Shown: positions 49,569 to 60,983, counted from the first letter of the stretch. The stretch: DNA of 64,000 nucleotides from Alphaproteobacteria bacterium (GCA_023259375.1 JAHFQC010000011.1:1-64000); one strand, 5' to 3'. Made by a program: numbers and translations. Notes: generated by a model not told the origin, from the sequence alone.

Positions 49569-52500
49569 TTAGAAGTTCGTGCGCAGAACCACGGCAAACT
49601 TGCGATCGGCCTCGATCCAGTTCACGCGCGGATGGTAATCGGCGTAGCCCTGATCGGTGTAGAAGACCTCACCCGTAATGTTAGTGAGCTGAACGCCGAT
49701 CTTGTAGTGATCGTAGAGCGTGTAGAAGAGCGATCCATCGAGCTGGCCATAGGCCTCCAGCCACACCGGATCGCGCGGCTCGCCGGAGCTAGCCGACGAC
49801 GACATGAACGACGAGCGCCAGTTCCACGCCAAGCGGAAGTCGATGTCGTACTTGGCGTACAACAAGGCCAAGTTGTAGCTGTCCTTCGACAGGCCTTCCA
49901 TCGGCAGATCCATGCGGTTGCCGCTGGCCACCGCGTCGGGCGCCGTGACGTTGGCCGAGTTGTTGTGGCCGCCCCAGTTGAAGATCTTGGTGTAGTTGGC
50001 CTGCAAGCCGAAGCCGCCCCAGAAGCCCGGCAGGAAATCGTAGAACTGCTGATAGGCGATTTCCCAACCGTCGACGCCGCCCTTCGTACCGTTGACATAG
50101 GTCGTGTAGTCGAACGCCATCGATTGGCCCGATGCGGGGTTGGTGATGACCTGCGACTGGGTCTGCGTATAGATGTAGTTGCTGATGCGCTTACCGAACG
50201 CCGACATCGTGATACTGCCGCTCGGCGAGAAGTACCATTCGAGGCTGGCGTCAAGATTGGTCGAGTGCATCGGATTAAGGTTGGCGTTTCCGCCGTAGCC
50301 TGACGGCGCATACTTGAACGCAAACGCCTGGCCGTACGTAGAGTCGCCAAAATTGAACGACAGCGACGCATCGTTGTTGGTGTAGCCGAAGTCGGGCCGC
50401 AGCATCGACTCGGAATATCCCAGGCGGGCCTGCAATTTGTCCGACAGCATGGCGCGCAGATTGAAGCTCGGCAGGATGTTGTCGTATTCGGTGGTCACCG
50501 GATCCGGCCGCAGCACGGCGTACGCCGCCTTGTCATACGTGCCCCAGAACTGCATCGCCGTATGATAGTCGTTGCAGCTCGTCACAATCGAGCCGGGCTT
50601 GGTGGGATCCAACTGCTGACCAAGAGCATCATCGCAACCAGTGCCGCTCTTGTATTGCGTTTTGACATCGGGCGCCTGCGGCATCACCAGCTTGCCGTTC
50701 TGCACCGTATGCTTGGTGTGGACATAGCGAACGCCGATATTGCCGTCGATCGGGATGTTGAGGCCGAACGGGTTTTCACTGGCGAAATTGGCCTGGGCAT
50801 AGCCGGCATAGGTGTCCATCGACTGCGGGCTGATGGTGTTGCCGGTCACGGCGTTGCCGACCGTGGTGTTCTGGTAGGCCTTGATGCAGCTGACGGCTTC
50901 CGTCTTGCAGCCGACGTCATAGGTATAGCTCTGCCAGACACTCCAGCCGGGATTGATGGCTTTGGTGAGTACCGTGGAGTCGTAGGTATTCATCGTCACG
51001 ATGGACGTGCTCGGAACCCACAGCGACGGCACCTTGTTGCCCATAACCCGCTGATAGCTGAACAGCTCGGCATAGGAGTTCATTTTCTTGAACGAGTCCG
51101 GCGTCGCCCCCGAAGCGGGGATCACCGTGCCATCGGCCGCCGTATAACCGGAATTTCCCGGCCGCGGTGAGCCGTCCAGCATGTAACCCGGAGCGCCCCA
51201 GCTCATCGGATCGATCGACGACCAGTTGTAGCCGGTCTGGCGCGCGACCGACAGCTTCTCTTGCGCCCGGAAGCCGCCTTCCACGCTTTTGACGAAGCCG
51301 AGCAGTCCGTCACCGCCGAACTTATACTTCGCATCGATGCGGCTCGCGTAGGAGTGCGCGGCGTTGTACTCCATATGGTCCATGGCCGCGTACCAGAAAT
51401 AGTTCGACGGCTTGGCAGCCTCGCCGTCGCCCGGGAAGGTGAATGTCGGGTTGTCCTGGTCGGCAACGTCGAGTTTCACCTTCATCGTCGGCAGATAGCC
51501 GGTGTACATCACATTGTTGAGGTACTGGCGGCTGCTCTCGACAAATTGGACGTCCGCCGTGATTTCGAGATTGTCGTTCGGCGTCCATTTGGCGTTGAGG
51601 TTGAGATCGGATGTGCGGTTGTGGCCTGCGCCGCCGCGGGTATCGATCGAGCTGAGCGGCATCTCGCCGCCAGTCCAATCGTGGCCGGAATTGTATGTCG
51701 AATTCGAGGCGACGAGGTCGGCATAGGTCGAGCCGACCGACATGTTCACATAATGCTCCATGTCGGTGAAGTGGGCATACGTGTTCAAGCCCGACAGCGT
51801 GAACTCGAGCGTCTCGCTGGGCCGCCATTGCAGGACGACGTTGCTGGCAAGACGCTGCTGACGGAAGTCCATCTGACGCCAGGCAAAGCCCTGAGGCGCC
51901 ATCACATGGTCCTTGTTGGACGTGCAGGTGTCGTATTTGGCGCCGTCGGTGGCATGCGACCAGCCCGCCGACGTCCAGCAGTCGAATGCATTGATGTTGA
52001 TGCCCGAAGTCCGGGTCAACTGGTCCTGCCAGTCGATCGAGCCGAGAATGCCGAACTCGCCGATGCCGGTGTTGAAGCGGTCGCTGATCAGGGCATTGCC
52101 CGACGGCAGCGCGCGATCGGACTTGTCGCCATAGGTATAATCACCCGACATGGCGAACTTGAACCCGTCCATGTCGAACGGCTTGCGGGTCTTGAGATCG
52201 ATCGTGCCGCCGATGCCGCCTTCGATCATGCTGGCGGTCGGGCTCTTGTAGACGTCCACACTCGAGAGCAGATCGGCCGAAATATCGGCGAAGCTCATGG
52301 TGCGGCCGTTGATGGCGGAGAATTCGTCGCGGCCGTTCATCGTGGTCTGCACCCACGACATGCCGCGGATGAACACCGAATTGCCGGTCGATCCCATGCG
52401 CGTGAGATCGTTGGGTGCGTCGTTACGCTGGAGCGTGACGCCCGGCACGCGCTGCAGCGCTTCGGCGACGTTGCGGTCCGGCAGCGCGCCGATGTCTGTC

Positions 52501-52697
52501 GACGTGATCGAATCCACGACTTGGTTGGAATTCTGCTTGATCATCTGCGCCGATTCCAAGCTGGCGCGGATGCCCGACACCACGACGGTCTCGATGCCAC
52601 CGCTTTCCTGCGCGACCGCCGGAAATACGACAGCGCTTACCGCAAACGACGAAACAGTGGCTAGCAAGAGCCTTCTAGCATTTTTCAATGTACTCAC
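49569..52697 (-). CDS. TonB-dependent receptor
   Basis: A 1,042-residue outer-membrane receptor. The GTG start follows GGGAGGG; the signal peptide is STLKNARRLLLATVSSFAVS (ending VAQ). A TonB-box-like segment (IETVVVSGIRAS) and a plug domain (STDIGALPDRNVAEALQRVP; IEGGIGGTIDL) come next. A beta barrel ends in the aromatic FAVVLRTNF, the usual C-terminal signature of outer-membrane barrels. The layout is that of the large alphaproteobacterial receptors for plant or chitin sugars and other nutrients. No sugar genes or TonB adjoin it, so the substrate is unknown. It has its own terminator and is monocistronic. Confidence 0.93.
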   Translation of the reverse strand: MSTLKNARRLLLATVSSFAVSAVVFPAVAQESGGIETVVVSGIRASLESAQMIKQNSNQVVDSITSTDIGALPDRNVAEALQRVPGVTLQRNDAPNDLTRMGSTGNSVFIRGMSWVQTTMNGRDEFSAINGRTMSFADISADLLSSVDVYKSPTASMIEGGIGGTIDLKTRKPFDMDGFKFAMSGDYTYGDKSDRALPSGNALISDRFNTGIGEFGILGSIDWQDQLTRTSGININAFDCWTSAGWSHATDGAKYDTCTSNKDHVMAPQGFAWRQMDFRQQRLASNVVLQWRPSETLEFTLSGLNTYAHFTDMEHYVNMSVGSTYADLVASNSTYNSGHDWTGGEMPLSSIDTRGGAGHNRTSDLNLNAKWTPNDNLEITADVQFVESSRQYLNNVMYTGYLPTMKVKLDVADQDNPTFTFPGDGEAAKPSNYFWYAAMDHMEYNAAHSYASRIDAKYKFGGDGLLGFVKSVEGGFRAQEKLSVARQTGYNWSSIDPMSWGAPGYMLDGSPRPGNSGYTAADGTVIPASGATPDSFKKMNSYAELFSYQRVMGNKVPSLWVPSTSIVTMNTYDSTVLTKAINPGWSVWQSYTYDVGCKTEAVSCIKAYQNTTVGNAVTGNTISPQSMDTYAGYAQANFASENPFGLNIPIDGNIGVRYVHTKHTVQNGKLVMPQAPDVKTQYKSGTGCDDALGQQLDPTKPGSIVTSCNDYHTAMQFWGTYDKAAYAVLRPDPVTTEYDNILPSFNLRAMLSDKLQARLGYSESMLRPDFGYTNNDASLSFNFGDSTYGQAFAFKYAPSGYGGNANLNPMHSTNLDASLEWYFSPSGSITMSAFGKRISNYIYTQTQSQVITNPASGQSMAFDYTTYVNGTKGGVDGWEIAYQQFYDFLPGFWGGFGLQANYTKIFNWGGHNNSANVTAPDAVASGNRMDLPMEGLSKDSYNLALLYAKYDIDFRLAWNWRSSFMSSSASSGEPRDPVWLEAYGQLDGSLFYTLYDHYKIGVQLTNITGEVFYTDQGYADYHPRVNWIEADRKFAVVLRTNF

Positions 52698-52962
52698 GAG
52701 TTTCCCTCCCGGTTTCTCTGTCCAGCCGCCGGAATGCAATTCGACATCGCTGTCACGAAGCGACGTCCACTCCCCTCACACGTCGGACAGATTCCATCCT
52801 AGGTGGCGAAAACAGGGCCGGAAAAAAATGTGACGCGCAGGACAGTCCGGCAGACAACCCGGTCCGCCGCCGAGACGAACCGGTCGTGACGAGAACGGCA
52901 TTCAGCCGATTTTCGTCATTTGTCATATAATCCGTACACGGATATCGTGCCGGAACGTGCCT

Positions 52963-55900
52963 CTATTTGCGGCGGGAATGCACCAAAAGGAACAGCGCCG
53001 GGATCACCGCGAGCGTCAGTATTGTCGATGACACCATTCCGCCGATCATCGGCACCGCGATGCGCTGCATGATCTCCGAGCCGGTGCCACGCGACCACAA
53101 GATCGGCACCAGACCCGCCATGATTGCTGCCACCGTCATCATCTTGGGGCGTACGCGATCGACCGCGCCGGTCATCACCGCGCGCATCAAATCGGACGTC
53201 GTCGGGCTCCGGTTCTCCGTCGCCGCTTTCGCCCGTTCCTCTTCCCAGGCGTGATTGAGATAGATCAGCATCACCACGCCGGTTTCCGCCGCCACACCGG
53301 CCAGCGCGATGAATCCGACCGCCGCCGCGACCGACAGGTTGAAGCCCATCAGCCACATCAGCCAGAATCCGCCGACCAGCGCAAACGGCAGCGACAGCAT
53401 CACGATCAGCGTATCCGAGATGCGGCGGAAGTTGAGCCATAACAGGAACAGGATCAGTCCCAGCGTCGCCGGAACCACGATGCGCAGCCGCTGGTTGGCG
53501 CGTTCCATGTATTCGAACTGGCCGCTCCAGCGCACGTAATAGCCCGGCGGGAAATGCACCCGCTCCGCCACCGCCCGCTTGGCATCATCGACGAAACCGC
53601 CGAGATCGCGATTGTGAAAATCGACATAGACGTAATTGACGAGCTGCCCATCTTCGGTGCGAACCATGGTCGGTCCGCGATCACGGCTGATCTTGGCGAC
53701 TTCACCGAGCGGCACCGCGCCGCCGTCCGGCAGCGACACCAGCGTGTTGGCGGCGAGTTCTTCCGGCGTGGACCGTACATCGCGCGGATAACGCACCACC
53801 ACGCCATAACGCTCGCGCCCTTCCACCGTGGTGGTGACCATTTCGGCGCCGACCGCGCCGGAAATCGTCGCCAGCACATCGTCGATGGAAAGCCCATAGC
53901 GCGCGATCTGATCGCGATCCGGCGCGATGTTGAGATAGTAGCCGCCGTTGATGCGTTCGGCATACGCGGAGGTCGTGCCCGGCACCGCATGCACCGCCGC
54001 TTCGATTTCACGACCGAGACTTTCGATTTCGGCGAGGTCCTTGCCGTAGATCTTGATCCCGACCGGCGTGCGGATGCCCGTCGACAGCATATCGGTGCGC
54101 GCCTTGATCGGCATGGTCCAGGCGTTCGAGATGCCGGGGAACTGCAGCGCCGCATCGAGCTGGGCAATCAGCTTGTCGGTGGTCACGCCCGCGGGCCATT
54201 GATCCTGCGGCTTGAGGTTGATCACCGTTTCGAACATTTCGACTGGCGCCGGATCGGTGGCGGTTTCCGCCCGCCCCGCTTTGCCCCACACCGACTCCAC
54301 TTCAGGGAATGATTTGATGATACGGTCCTGGGTTTGCAGGATCTGCGCCGCCTTGGTGATCGAGAGGCCCGGCAGCGTCGACGGCATGTACAGCAGCGTG
54401 CCCTCGTTCAGCGTCGGCATGAATTCGCTGCCGGTGCGCAGCACAGGATAAATGCTGACCGCGAGCACCACCGCGGCCGCGCCGATCGTCGCCCAGGGAC
54501 GCCGCAGCACCAGTGCGATCACCGGCCGATAGACGCGGATCAGGAACCGGTTGACCGGGTTCTTGGCTTCCGGCGCGATCTTGCCGCGGACGAAGACCGC
54601 CATCAGGGCCGGCACCAGCGTTACCGACAACAGCGCCGCCGCCGCCATGGCGAAGGATTTGGTGAAGGCGAGCGGATGGAACAGCCGCCCTTCCTGCTCT
54701 TCCAGCGCAAAGATCGGAATGAACGACACGGTGATGACCAGCAGACTGAAGAACAGCGCCGGACCGACTTCGATCGCCGCCGCGATCAGCACTTTCGTGC
54801 GCGGCTCATCGGGTGCGGCACGTTCCAATCGCTTGTGCGCGTTCTCGATCATCACGATCGCGGCATCAACCATGGCGCCGATGGCAATTGCGATGCCGCC
54901 GAGGCTCATGATGTTGGAACCGAGTCCCAGCGCATTCATCGCAATGAACGCGATCAGAATGCCGACCGGCAGGGTGAAAATCGCAACCAGGGCACTGCGC
55001 GCATGCATCAGGAACAGAAAGCACACCAGCGCGACGATGACGCTTTCCTCGAACAGCGTACTTTTCAAGGTCGATATTGCGCGTTCGATCAATTGCGAGC
55101 GGTCGTAGACCGGGATCAGCGAAACACCCGCCGGAAGGCTGGCGGTGATTTCGGCGAGCCGCGCCTTCACGGCATGAATAACATTCAGCGCATTGGCGCC
55201 GTAGCGCTGCACCACGATGCCGGAGGCGACTTCGCCTTCGCCGTTCAATTCGGTCAGCCCGCGGCGTTCGTCGGGCACTTCTTCCATATGCGCAACGGCG
55301 GAAAGATAGACCGGCGTGCCGTCCTTCGCCTTCAAGGCGATGCGATCGAGATCGGCCTGCGATTTGAGATAGCCGCGACCGCGGATCATGAATTCGGTTT
55401 CGGACAGTTCCAGCGTGCGGCCGCCGACATCGGCATTGGCCCCGGCGACGGCGGAACGGATTTGCGCCAGCGTGATGCCATAGCTGCGCATCTTACTCGG
55501 ATCGGCCACCACCGCATATTGCTTGACGAAGCCGCCGACGCTGGCGACTTCGGCGACGCCTTCGGTCTTGGCCAGCGCATAACGCAGATGCCAATCCTGC
55601 AGCGAGCGCAGCTGTGCGAGATCCTGCTTGTTGCCGGTCAGCGCGTATTCATAAACCCAGCCAACGCCGGTCGCGTCGGGCCCGAGGCTCGGCGTCACGC
55701 CTTGCGGCAGCTTTTGCGCCGCGCCGTTCAGGTATTCCAGCACGCGCGAGCGCGCCCAATAGATGTCAGTGCCTTCGTCGAAAATCACATAGATGAACGA
55801 CACGCCGAAGAACGACACGCCGCGCACGGTCTTGGCCTTGGGCACGCTGAGCAGGGCCGAGGTCAGCGGAAACGTAACCTGATCCTCCACCACTTGCGGC

Positions 55901-56070
55901 GCCTGACCGGGATAATCGGCATAGACGATGACCTGCGTATCCGACAGATCGGGAATAGCGTCGAGCGGAATGCGGCTGACGGCCCACAGACCGGCGATCA
56001 CGACGACAGCGGTGGCGACCAGCACGGCCGCCCAATGCTGCGCCGACCAGCGGATGATGCGCGCGATCAT
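52963..56070 (-). CDS. cusA: Heavy-metal RND efflux pump inner-membrane subunit (CusA-like)
   Basis: A 1,035-residue RND transporter with 12 predicted membrane helices and two large periplasmic loops. LDAIPDLSDTQVIVYADYPG near the N-terminus and DAAIVMIENAHKRLE in the fourth-helix region are heavy-metal RND (HME) hallmarks. EGTLLYMPSTLPGLSI and TGIRTPVGIKIYGKDL are typical of CusA-type periplasmic domains. It exchanges protons for Cu(I)/Ag(I). Overlap with cusB is 4 bases (ATGA). Together with the Met/His/Cys-rich small proteins upstream this favours copper or silver over cobalt-zinc-cadmium. No outer-membrane factor gene lies here. Confidence 0.9.
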   Translation of the reverse strand: MIARIIRWSAQHWAAVLVATAVVVIAGLWAVSRIPLDAIPDLSDTQVIVYADYPGQAPQVVEDQVTFPLTSALLSVPKAKTVRGVSFFGVSFIYVIFDEGTDIYWARSRVLEYLNGAAQKLPQGVTPSLGPDATGVGWVYEYALTGNKQDLAQLRSLQDWHLRYALAKTEGVAEVASVGGFVKQYAVVADPSKMRSYGITLAQIRSAVAGANADVGGRTLELSETEFMIRGRGYLKSQADLDRIALKAKDGTPVYLSAVAHMEEVPDERRGLTELNGEGEVASGIVVQRYGANALNVIHAVKARLAEITASLPAGVSLIPVYDRSQLIERAISTLKSTLFEESVIVALVCFLFLMHARSALVAIFTLPVGILIAFIAMNALGLGSNIMSLGGIAIAIGAMVDAAIVMIENAHKRLERAAPDEPRTKVLIAAAIEVGPALFFSLLVITVSFIPIFALEEQEGRLFHPLAFTKSFAMAAAALLSVTLVPALMAVFVRGKIAPEAKNPVNRFLIRVYRPVIALVLRRPWATIGAAAVVLAVSIYPVLRTGSEFMPTLNEGTLLYMPSTLPGLSITKAAQILQTQDRIIKSFPEVESVWGKAGRAETATDPAPVEMFETVINLKPQDQWPAGVTTDKLIAQLDAALQFPGISNAWTMPIKARTDMLSTGIRTPVGIKIYGKDLAEIESLGREIEAAVHAVPGTTSAYAERINGGYYLNIAPDRDQIARYGLSIDDVLATISGAVGAEMVTTTVEGRERYGVVVRYPRDVRSTPEELAANTLVSLPDGGAVPLGEVAKISRDRGPTMVRTEDGQLVNYVYVDFHNRDLGGFVDDAKRAVAERVHFPPGYYVRWSGQFEYMERANQRLRIVVPATLGLILFLLWLNFRRISDTLIVMLSLPFALVGGFWLMWLMGFNLSVAAAVGFIALAGVAAETGVVMLIYLNHAWEEERAKAATENRSPTTSDLMRAVMTGAVDRVRPKMMTVAAIMAGLVPILWSRGTGSEIMQRIAVPMIGGMVSSTILTLAVIPALFLLVHSRRK

Positions 56071-57593
56071 TTGCCGGCTCCGAAGGTTTGCAGCGCCGTT
56101 TGCAGATTGCTTTCGGAGTCGATCAGGAAATTGCCCGCCGTCACCACCTGCTCGCCTTCAGTAAGACCGGACTTCACTTCCACCGTGCTGCCGCCGCGGG
56201 CGCCGAGTTTCAATGTGCGCGGTTCGAACACGCCGCCGCCTTTGGCGACGAAGGCGATCTGGCGCGTGCCGTCATCGATCACAGCCGAGGCCGGAATGGT
56301 GAGTGCCGCCATTGCGGGCGCGGGCGCGGCGATGCGCACGTCGGCATATTGACCAAGCCGCAAGCGGCCATCTTTGTTGGCCACGGCGATACGCACCTTG
56401 GCGGTGCGGGTGGCCGGATCAAGCTGCGGATAAACAAACAGCACCTTGCCTTCGAACGACGCCGACGGCTCGTTGCGGAAGCTGACACTCGCGCTCTGTC
56501 CCGCGCGCGCTGCGGCGAGATCGCGCTCGGACACATCGGCAAGCACCCAGACGCGCGACAGATCGGTGGTCTTGAACAGCGTATCGCCGGTCGCGAAATG
56601 CATGCCCTGCACCACTGGCTTTTCCATCACCGTGCCGCCGGCCGGCGCCACGAAGGTGACCGAGCGGGTCGGCACGCCGCTTTTCGCCATCGCATTGAGT
56701 TCGGATTGCGCCACCCCATATTGCCGCAGCAGATTGGCCGCGACCGCCGCATGGGCCGTGGCGCCGCTTTGCAACGAACCGATATAATCGGCTTCCTTGA
56801 TCAACAGCTCCGGGCTTTCGATCCACACCCGCATCAGCGGCTGGCCGGGGCGCACCACGTCGCCGGTCTGCGAGACATAAAGCTTTTCGACGAAGCCGGT
56901 GAAGCGGGCGCTGAGGATCGCCTGCCGCGTTTCATCCGCCGCGACGGTGCCGGTGGCGCGAATGGTGCTTGCGAGCGCCGACCGCGTGACCGGCGTCGTG
57001 CGCACACCGGCGCGCTGGATTTTCTCGGTCGTCAGACGCACCGCGCCGCGCACCTTCTGCACCTCATCGGCATAGACCGGCACATAAGCCATGCCCATCG
57101 CATCCGCCTTCGGCACCGGCGAAGTGTCGGCAAGACCCATCGGATTGCGATAGTAGAGAATCTTGCGGCCCTTCCCGGCAGTGGTGGCGGGAGGCGGCGA
57201 TGCCGCCTCCGCGCTCTTCCTGGTCGCCGTGACGACGACCGATCCCGTCACCGGCTTGCCGACGACGGTGCCTTTGAGGATCACCGCCCAGCGTCCCGGG
57301 GCGTAGAGATTGGTCTGGACCGTCACCACGCCCGACGCCTCGCTTTTCACGATCTTGGCATCGGCCGTCATGTCGGCCATGGCATCGGGACTCATGTCGA
57401 CGCGCACCGACGCACCGGTGACCGTCTGTGCGACCGGTTTGCCGCTACCGTCCACCAATTGCAGGCGGATGGTACGGGTTGTGTTGAAGGAAACCGACGA
57501 ATCGAGAGCCTTGAAGCCCAACCCCGATCCGGCGAAGGCCGAAATAGCAAGCGCCGCCACGACGGCGAACGCAGCACCCAGTAAGCGTTTCAT
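56067..57593 (-). CDS. cusB: RND efflux periplasmic adaptor (CusB-like)
   Basis: A 508-residue protein. A signal segment (residues 1-22) is followed by a ~110-residue N-terminal FixH-like immunoglobulin region (LQLVDGSGKPVAQTVTGASV). A heavy-metal-binding motif follows (ILYYRNPMGLADTSPVPKAD; MGMAYVPVYADE), then the adaptor body: lipoyl (GFVEKLYVSQTGDVVRPGQP), helical hairpin and beta barrel (RVWVLADVSERDLAAARAGQ). It joins CusA to an outer-membrane channel. The extra N-terminal domain makes it longer than the typical ~400-residue CusB. First base of cusA overlaps its end, so the two are coupled. Confidence 0.9.
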   Translation of the reverse strand: MKRLLGAAFAVVAALAISAFAGSGLGFKALDSSVSFNTTRTIRLQLVDGSGKPVAQTVTGASVRVDMSPDAMADMTADAKIVKSEASGVVTVQTNLYAPGRWAVILKGTVVGKPVTGSVVVTATRKSAEAASPPPATTAGKGRKILYYRNPMGLADTSPVPKADAMGMAYVPVYADEVQKVRGAVRLTTEKIQRAGVRTTPVTRSALASTIRATGTVAADETRQAILSARFTGFVEKLYVSQTGDVVRPGQPLMRVWIESPELLIKEADYIGSLQSGATAHAAVAANLLRQYGVAQSELNAMAKSGVPTRSVTFVAPAGGTVMEKPVVQGMHFATGDTLFKTTDLSRVWVLADVSERDLAAARAGQSASVSFRNEPSASFEGKVLFVYPQLDPATRTAKVRIAVANKDGRLRLGQYADVRIAAPAPAMAALTIPASAVIDDGTRQIAFVAKGGGVFEPRTLKLGARGGSTVEVKSGLTEGEQVVTAGNFLIDSESNLQTALQTFGAGK

Positions 57594-57649
57594 AGCAATT
57601 TTCCCGCTAGCGAACCGGAGCCGGTTGCCCGGCCCCAGTCGAGTTCCAA

Positions 57650-58051
57650 TCAGCCGTTGACTGTGACGGTCAGCCGGACGGACTTGCCGTCCGGGCCGAG
57701 CGCGCGGAACGCGACGACATCACCGGCGTGATGATCGTGCGCGCAGACGAAGTCGCCGGCGGCATCGCGTGTCAGCGCGACGGGCACGTTTTGGATCATG
57801 GGAAAAGCTTTGACGCCGCGCCACGCCGGGCGAAGCATCGCGACGGAGCCGTCGACCGCGTGGCCATCGGCGTCGGTGAGCGCCAGGACCAGCGGCTTGC
57901 CGGACACGGGCGCGCCGACCAGTTTGAGCTGATAAGCGGCCTCGGTCCCGGGCGCAGCGGCGGGCATGCGGTGGATGGGAGCGCCTGCAAAGGCGGAAGT
58001 TGAGAGAATGACGGCAGCAAGAGCGCCGAAAAGCGCATGTTTCGTATACAT
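57650..58051 (-). CDS. Secreted small protein upstream of cusBA (133 aa)
   Basis: A signal peptide (MYTKHALFGALAAVILSTSA-FAG) precedes a ~105-residue FixH-like/beta-sandwich domain (YQLKLVGAPVSGKPLVLALT; FVCAHDHHAGDVVAFRALGP). The same fold type appears at the N-terminus of the neighbouring CusB. CAHDHH offers metal ligands. GGAGGACATC precedes the ATG. It lies 56 bases before cusB and is most likely in the operon. A role in delivering or sensing copper in the periplasm is inferred. Confidence 0.75.
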   Translation of the reverse strand: MYTKHALFGALAAVILSTSAFAGAPIHRMPAAAPGTEAAYQLKLVGAPVSGKPLVLALTDADGHAVDGSVAMLRPAWRGVKAFPMIQNVPVALTRDAAGDFVCAHDHHAGDVVAFRALGPDGKSVRLTVTVNG

Positions 58052-58141
58052 GATGTCCTCCAGCCGGGGCTTCGCCCGGCAATATCGTTTGAAAGCAGCG
58101 GCTACGGCCGCGCGTACGCGTCTACGAAAAGAAGCGCAGTT

Positions 58142-58513
58142 TCAGACGATGGGAGGACGGTCGTCGGGTGGAGCGGTTAAGCCAACGAGGGTTTGATGCC
58201 GGACAGGCACGCGCTCACCAGCCACCGCAACGAACGGCGTGACGGCATCGTGCACCACAGCGGCCAAACCGAGGCAGCCGAGCATGCCGGCGCAGATCTG
58301 CATGTTCTTGCATGGCGAGCCGGAGTTTTTGACCGGCTGCATGTGATCGCACTGCGAAGCGGAAGACGTCATGCAATCGCTGCCAGACATGGCGCTATGC
58401 ATGGCGCGTTGCGGCATCGGCATGGCCATCGCCCCCGGCAAAACGGCGACGAAGAACACCAGCGCCAGAATGGCACTGAGGACCGCGCGCACCGGGGACT
58501 TTCTCGACCGCAT
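58142..58513 (-). CDS. Cys/Met/His-rich exported protein, probable copper handling (123 aa)
   Basis: A membrane or signal segment (VLSAILALVFFVAVLPGAMA) is followed by a Met/Cys/His-rich stretch (MPMPQRAMHSAMSGSDCMTS, SQCDHM, SPCKNMQICAGMLGC), a hydrophobic region and a short disordered tail. Such spacing of Met, Cys and His is characteristic of periplasmic copper-binding peptides. It leads the cus gene set on the minus strand, about 90 bases before the next gene. Upstream a GAACGTTC palindrome (58,531-58,538) may hold the regulator site. Family not recognised. Confidence 0.7.
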   Translation of the reverse strand: MRSRKSPVRAVLSAILALVFFVAVLPGAMAMPMPQRAMHSAMSGSDCMTSSASQCDHMQPVKNSGSPCKNMQICAGMLGCLGLAAVVHDAVTPFVAVAGERVPVRHQTLVGLTAPPDDRPPIV

Positions 58514-58694
58514 GACGGATATATAGGTTAGAACGTTCCTAAACGCAAAGGAGCAATCGTCACACGTGTTTTCCGGGTGCCCGACAACTTCGGGCCCAAC
58601 CTCTGCAAGTGCCTATTCATCCTCGGAAATCCGGCACTTGTGTCGCGGACCCGCATAAGCTGTGACGGCGCGGTAAACCCGCTAATATGGGCGC

Positions 58695-60205
58695 ATGAGT
58701 GACTCTACCCCGTCGGCCCAGCACGCCGACTACCGCGCTTATGCGATCAGCCTTGTCTATACCGCCGCCGCACTTGGCGCCGGCTTTGTGCTGAAGCGCT
58801 ATTTCGGCGTCGCCAATGTCGGGCTGGTGCTGCTGCTGGCGGTACTGGCGACCGCGGTGCGATACGGGCTGTGGCCGTCGCTGGTTTCGGGCGCCGTCGC
58901 GGTGCTGGCCTTCAACTTCTTCTTCCTGCCGCCGGTCCACACCTTCACCATCGCCGATCCCGAAAATATCGTCGTGCTGGTGACGTTCGGCATCGTCGCG
59001 GCGATCGCCAGCAATCTGGCATCGCGGGTACGGGCGGAGGCGCTGGTGGCGCGCGAGCGCGCGACCGTGACCGAAAGCCTCTACCAGTTCTCCAAGAAGC
59101 TGGCGGGCATTTATGCGCTCGATGATTTGCTGTGGGCGACTTCGTATCAGATCGCGCAGATGCTGCAGGTGCGCGTCGTGATCCTGATACCCGAAGACAA
59201 ACGCCTCACGGTGCGCGCCGGCTACCCGCCGGAAGACAGACTTGACGGCGCGGAAGCGGCCGCCGCGCATTGGGTGTGGGAGCATGCAACCCCGGCCGGC
59301 CGCGGCACGGCTTCGCTGCCCGATGCCAAGCGGCTTTATCTGCCGATCCGAACCGGGCGCGGCGTCGTCGGCGTGATCGGCCTCGACAGCGACAAATCGG
59401 GCATACTGCTGACGCCCGATCAGCTCCGTCTATTCGATGCTCTCGCCGATCAGGCCGCGCTGGCCATCGAGCGCATTCTTCTCGCCGGCGACATCGAGAA
59501 AAGCCGCCTTGCCGCCGAGACCGAAAAGTTGCGCACTGCGTTGTTCACCTCGATCAGCCACGATCTCAGGACGCCGCTGGCGGTGATCCTCGGCGCCGCC
59601 TCCAGTCTGAAAGACCTCGCCGGTGCGCTCGATCCGGAGAGCCATCGCGAACTCGTCACCACCATCGAAGAGGAAGGCCAGCGGCTCAACCGTTTCATCG
59701 CCAACCTGCTCGACATGACGCGGCTGGAATCGGGCGCCGTGGCGCCACATTTCGAACTCACCGATGTCGGCGATGTAGCGGGCAGCGCCGCGGCGCGCGC
59801 AAACCGCGTTCTCGCCGGTCACAAGCTGACGCTCGCCATCGAGCCCGATCTGCCGCTGGTGAAACTCGATCCGGTGCTGTTCGAGCAAGTGCTGTTCAAT
59901 CTGCTCGACAATGCGGGCAAATACGCGCCCGAAGACACCACCGTCAATCTCAGGGCACAGCGCGACGGCAGCGTAATCAAGATCGAAATCGCCGATGAAG
60001 GTCCCGGCATTCCGCCGGCCGATCTCGAACGCATCTTCGACAAGTTTTATCGCGTGCTGGCGGCGGACCGAAAGCGCGCCTCCACCGGCCTGGGGCTTGC
60101 CATTGCTCGCGGTTTCGTGGAAGCCATGGGCGGCACGCTGACGGCCGCCAATCGCGACGACCGCCGCGGCGCGGTTTTCGTCATCACCTTACCGGTCGAA
60201 ACGCC

Positions 60206-60209
<4 letters not shown>
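58695..60209 (+). CDS. KdpD-like sensor histidine kinase without the KdpD N-terminal domains
   Basis: A 504-residue protein. Three to four membrane helices (DUF4118-type, ~15-115: VLKRYFGVANVGLVLLLAVL; LAFNFFFLPPVHTFTIADPE) are followed by a GAF domain (~130-260). The kinase core has phospho-His in SISHDLRTPLAVILGAASSL, N-box LLDNAGKYAPE and G-box ADEGPGIPP/STGLGLAIARG. Full-length KdpD has ~370 extra N-terminal residues (KdpD and Usp domains), absent here. It overlaps the kdpE-like gene by 4 bases. No kdpFABC genes lie in the window, so potassium control is not shown. Confidence 0.88.
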
Positions 60210-60889
<680 letters not shown>

Positions 60890-60983
60890 GCGCTTCCCGA
60901 TAAGTGGGGACCGGTTATCGGACAAGAAGCGCGACCAAACAAAGACAGTTCACGCTTTCGCGTGCTAATGCCATAATGACGGC

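Noticed and set aside
54334-56352. 672-codon plus-strand open frame
   Set aside because: Shadow of cusA, rich in Arg/His/Asp with no domain.
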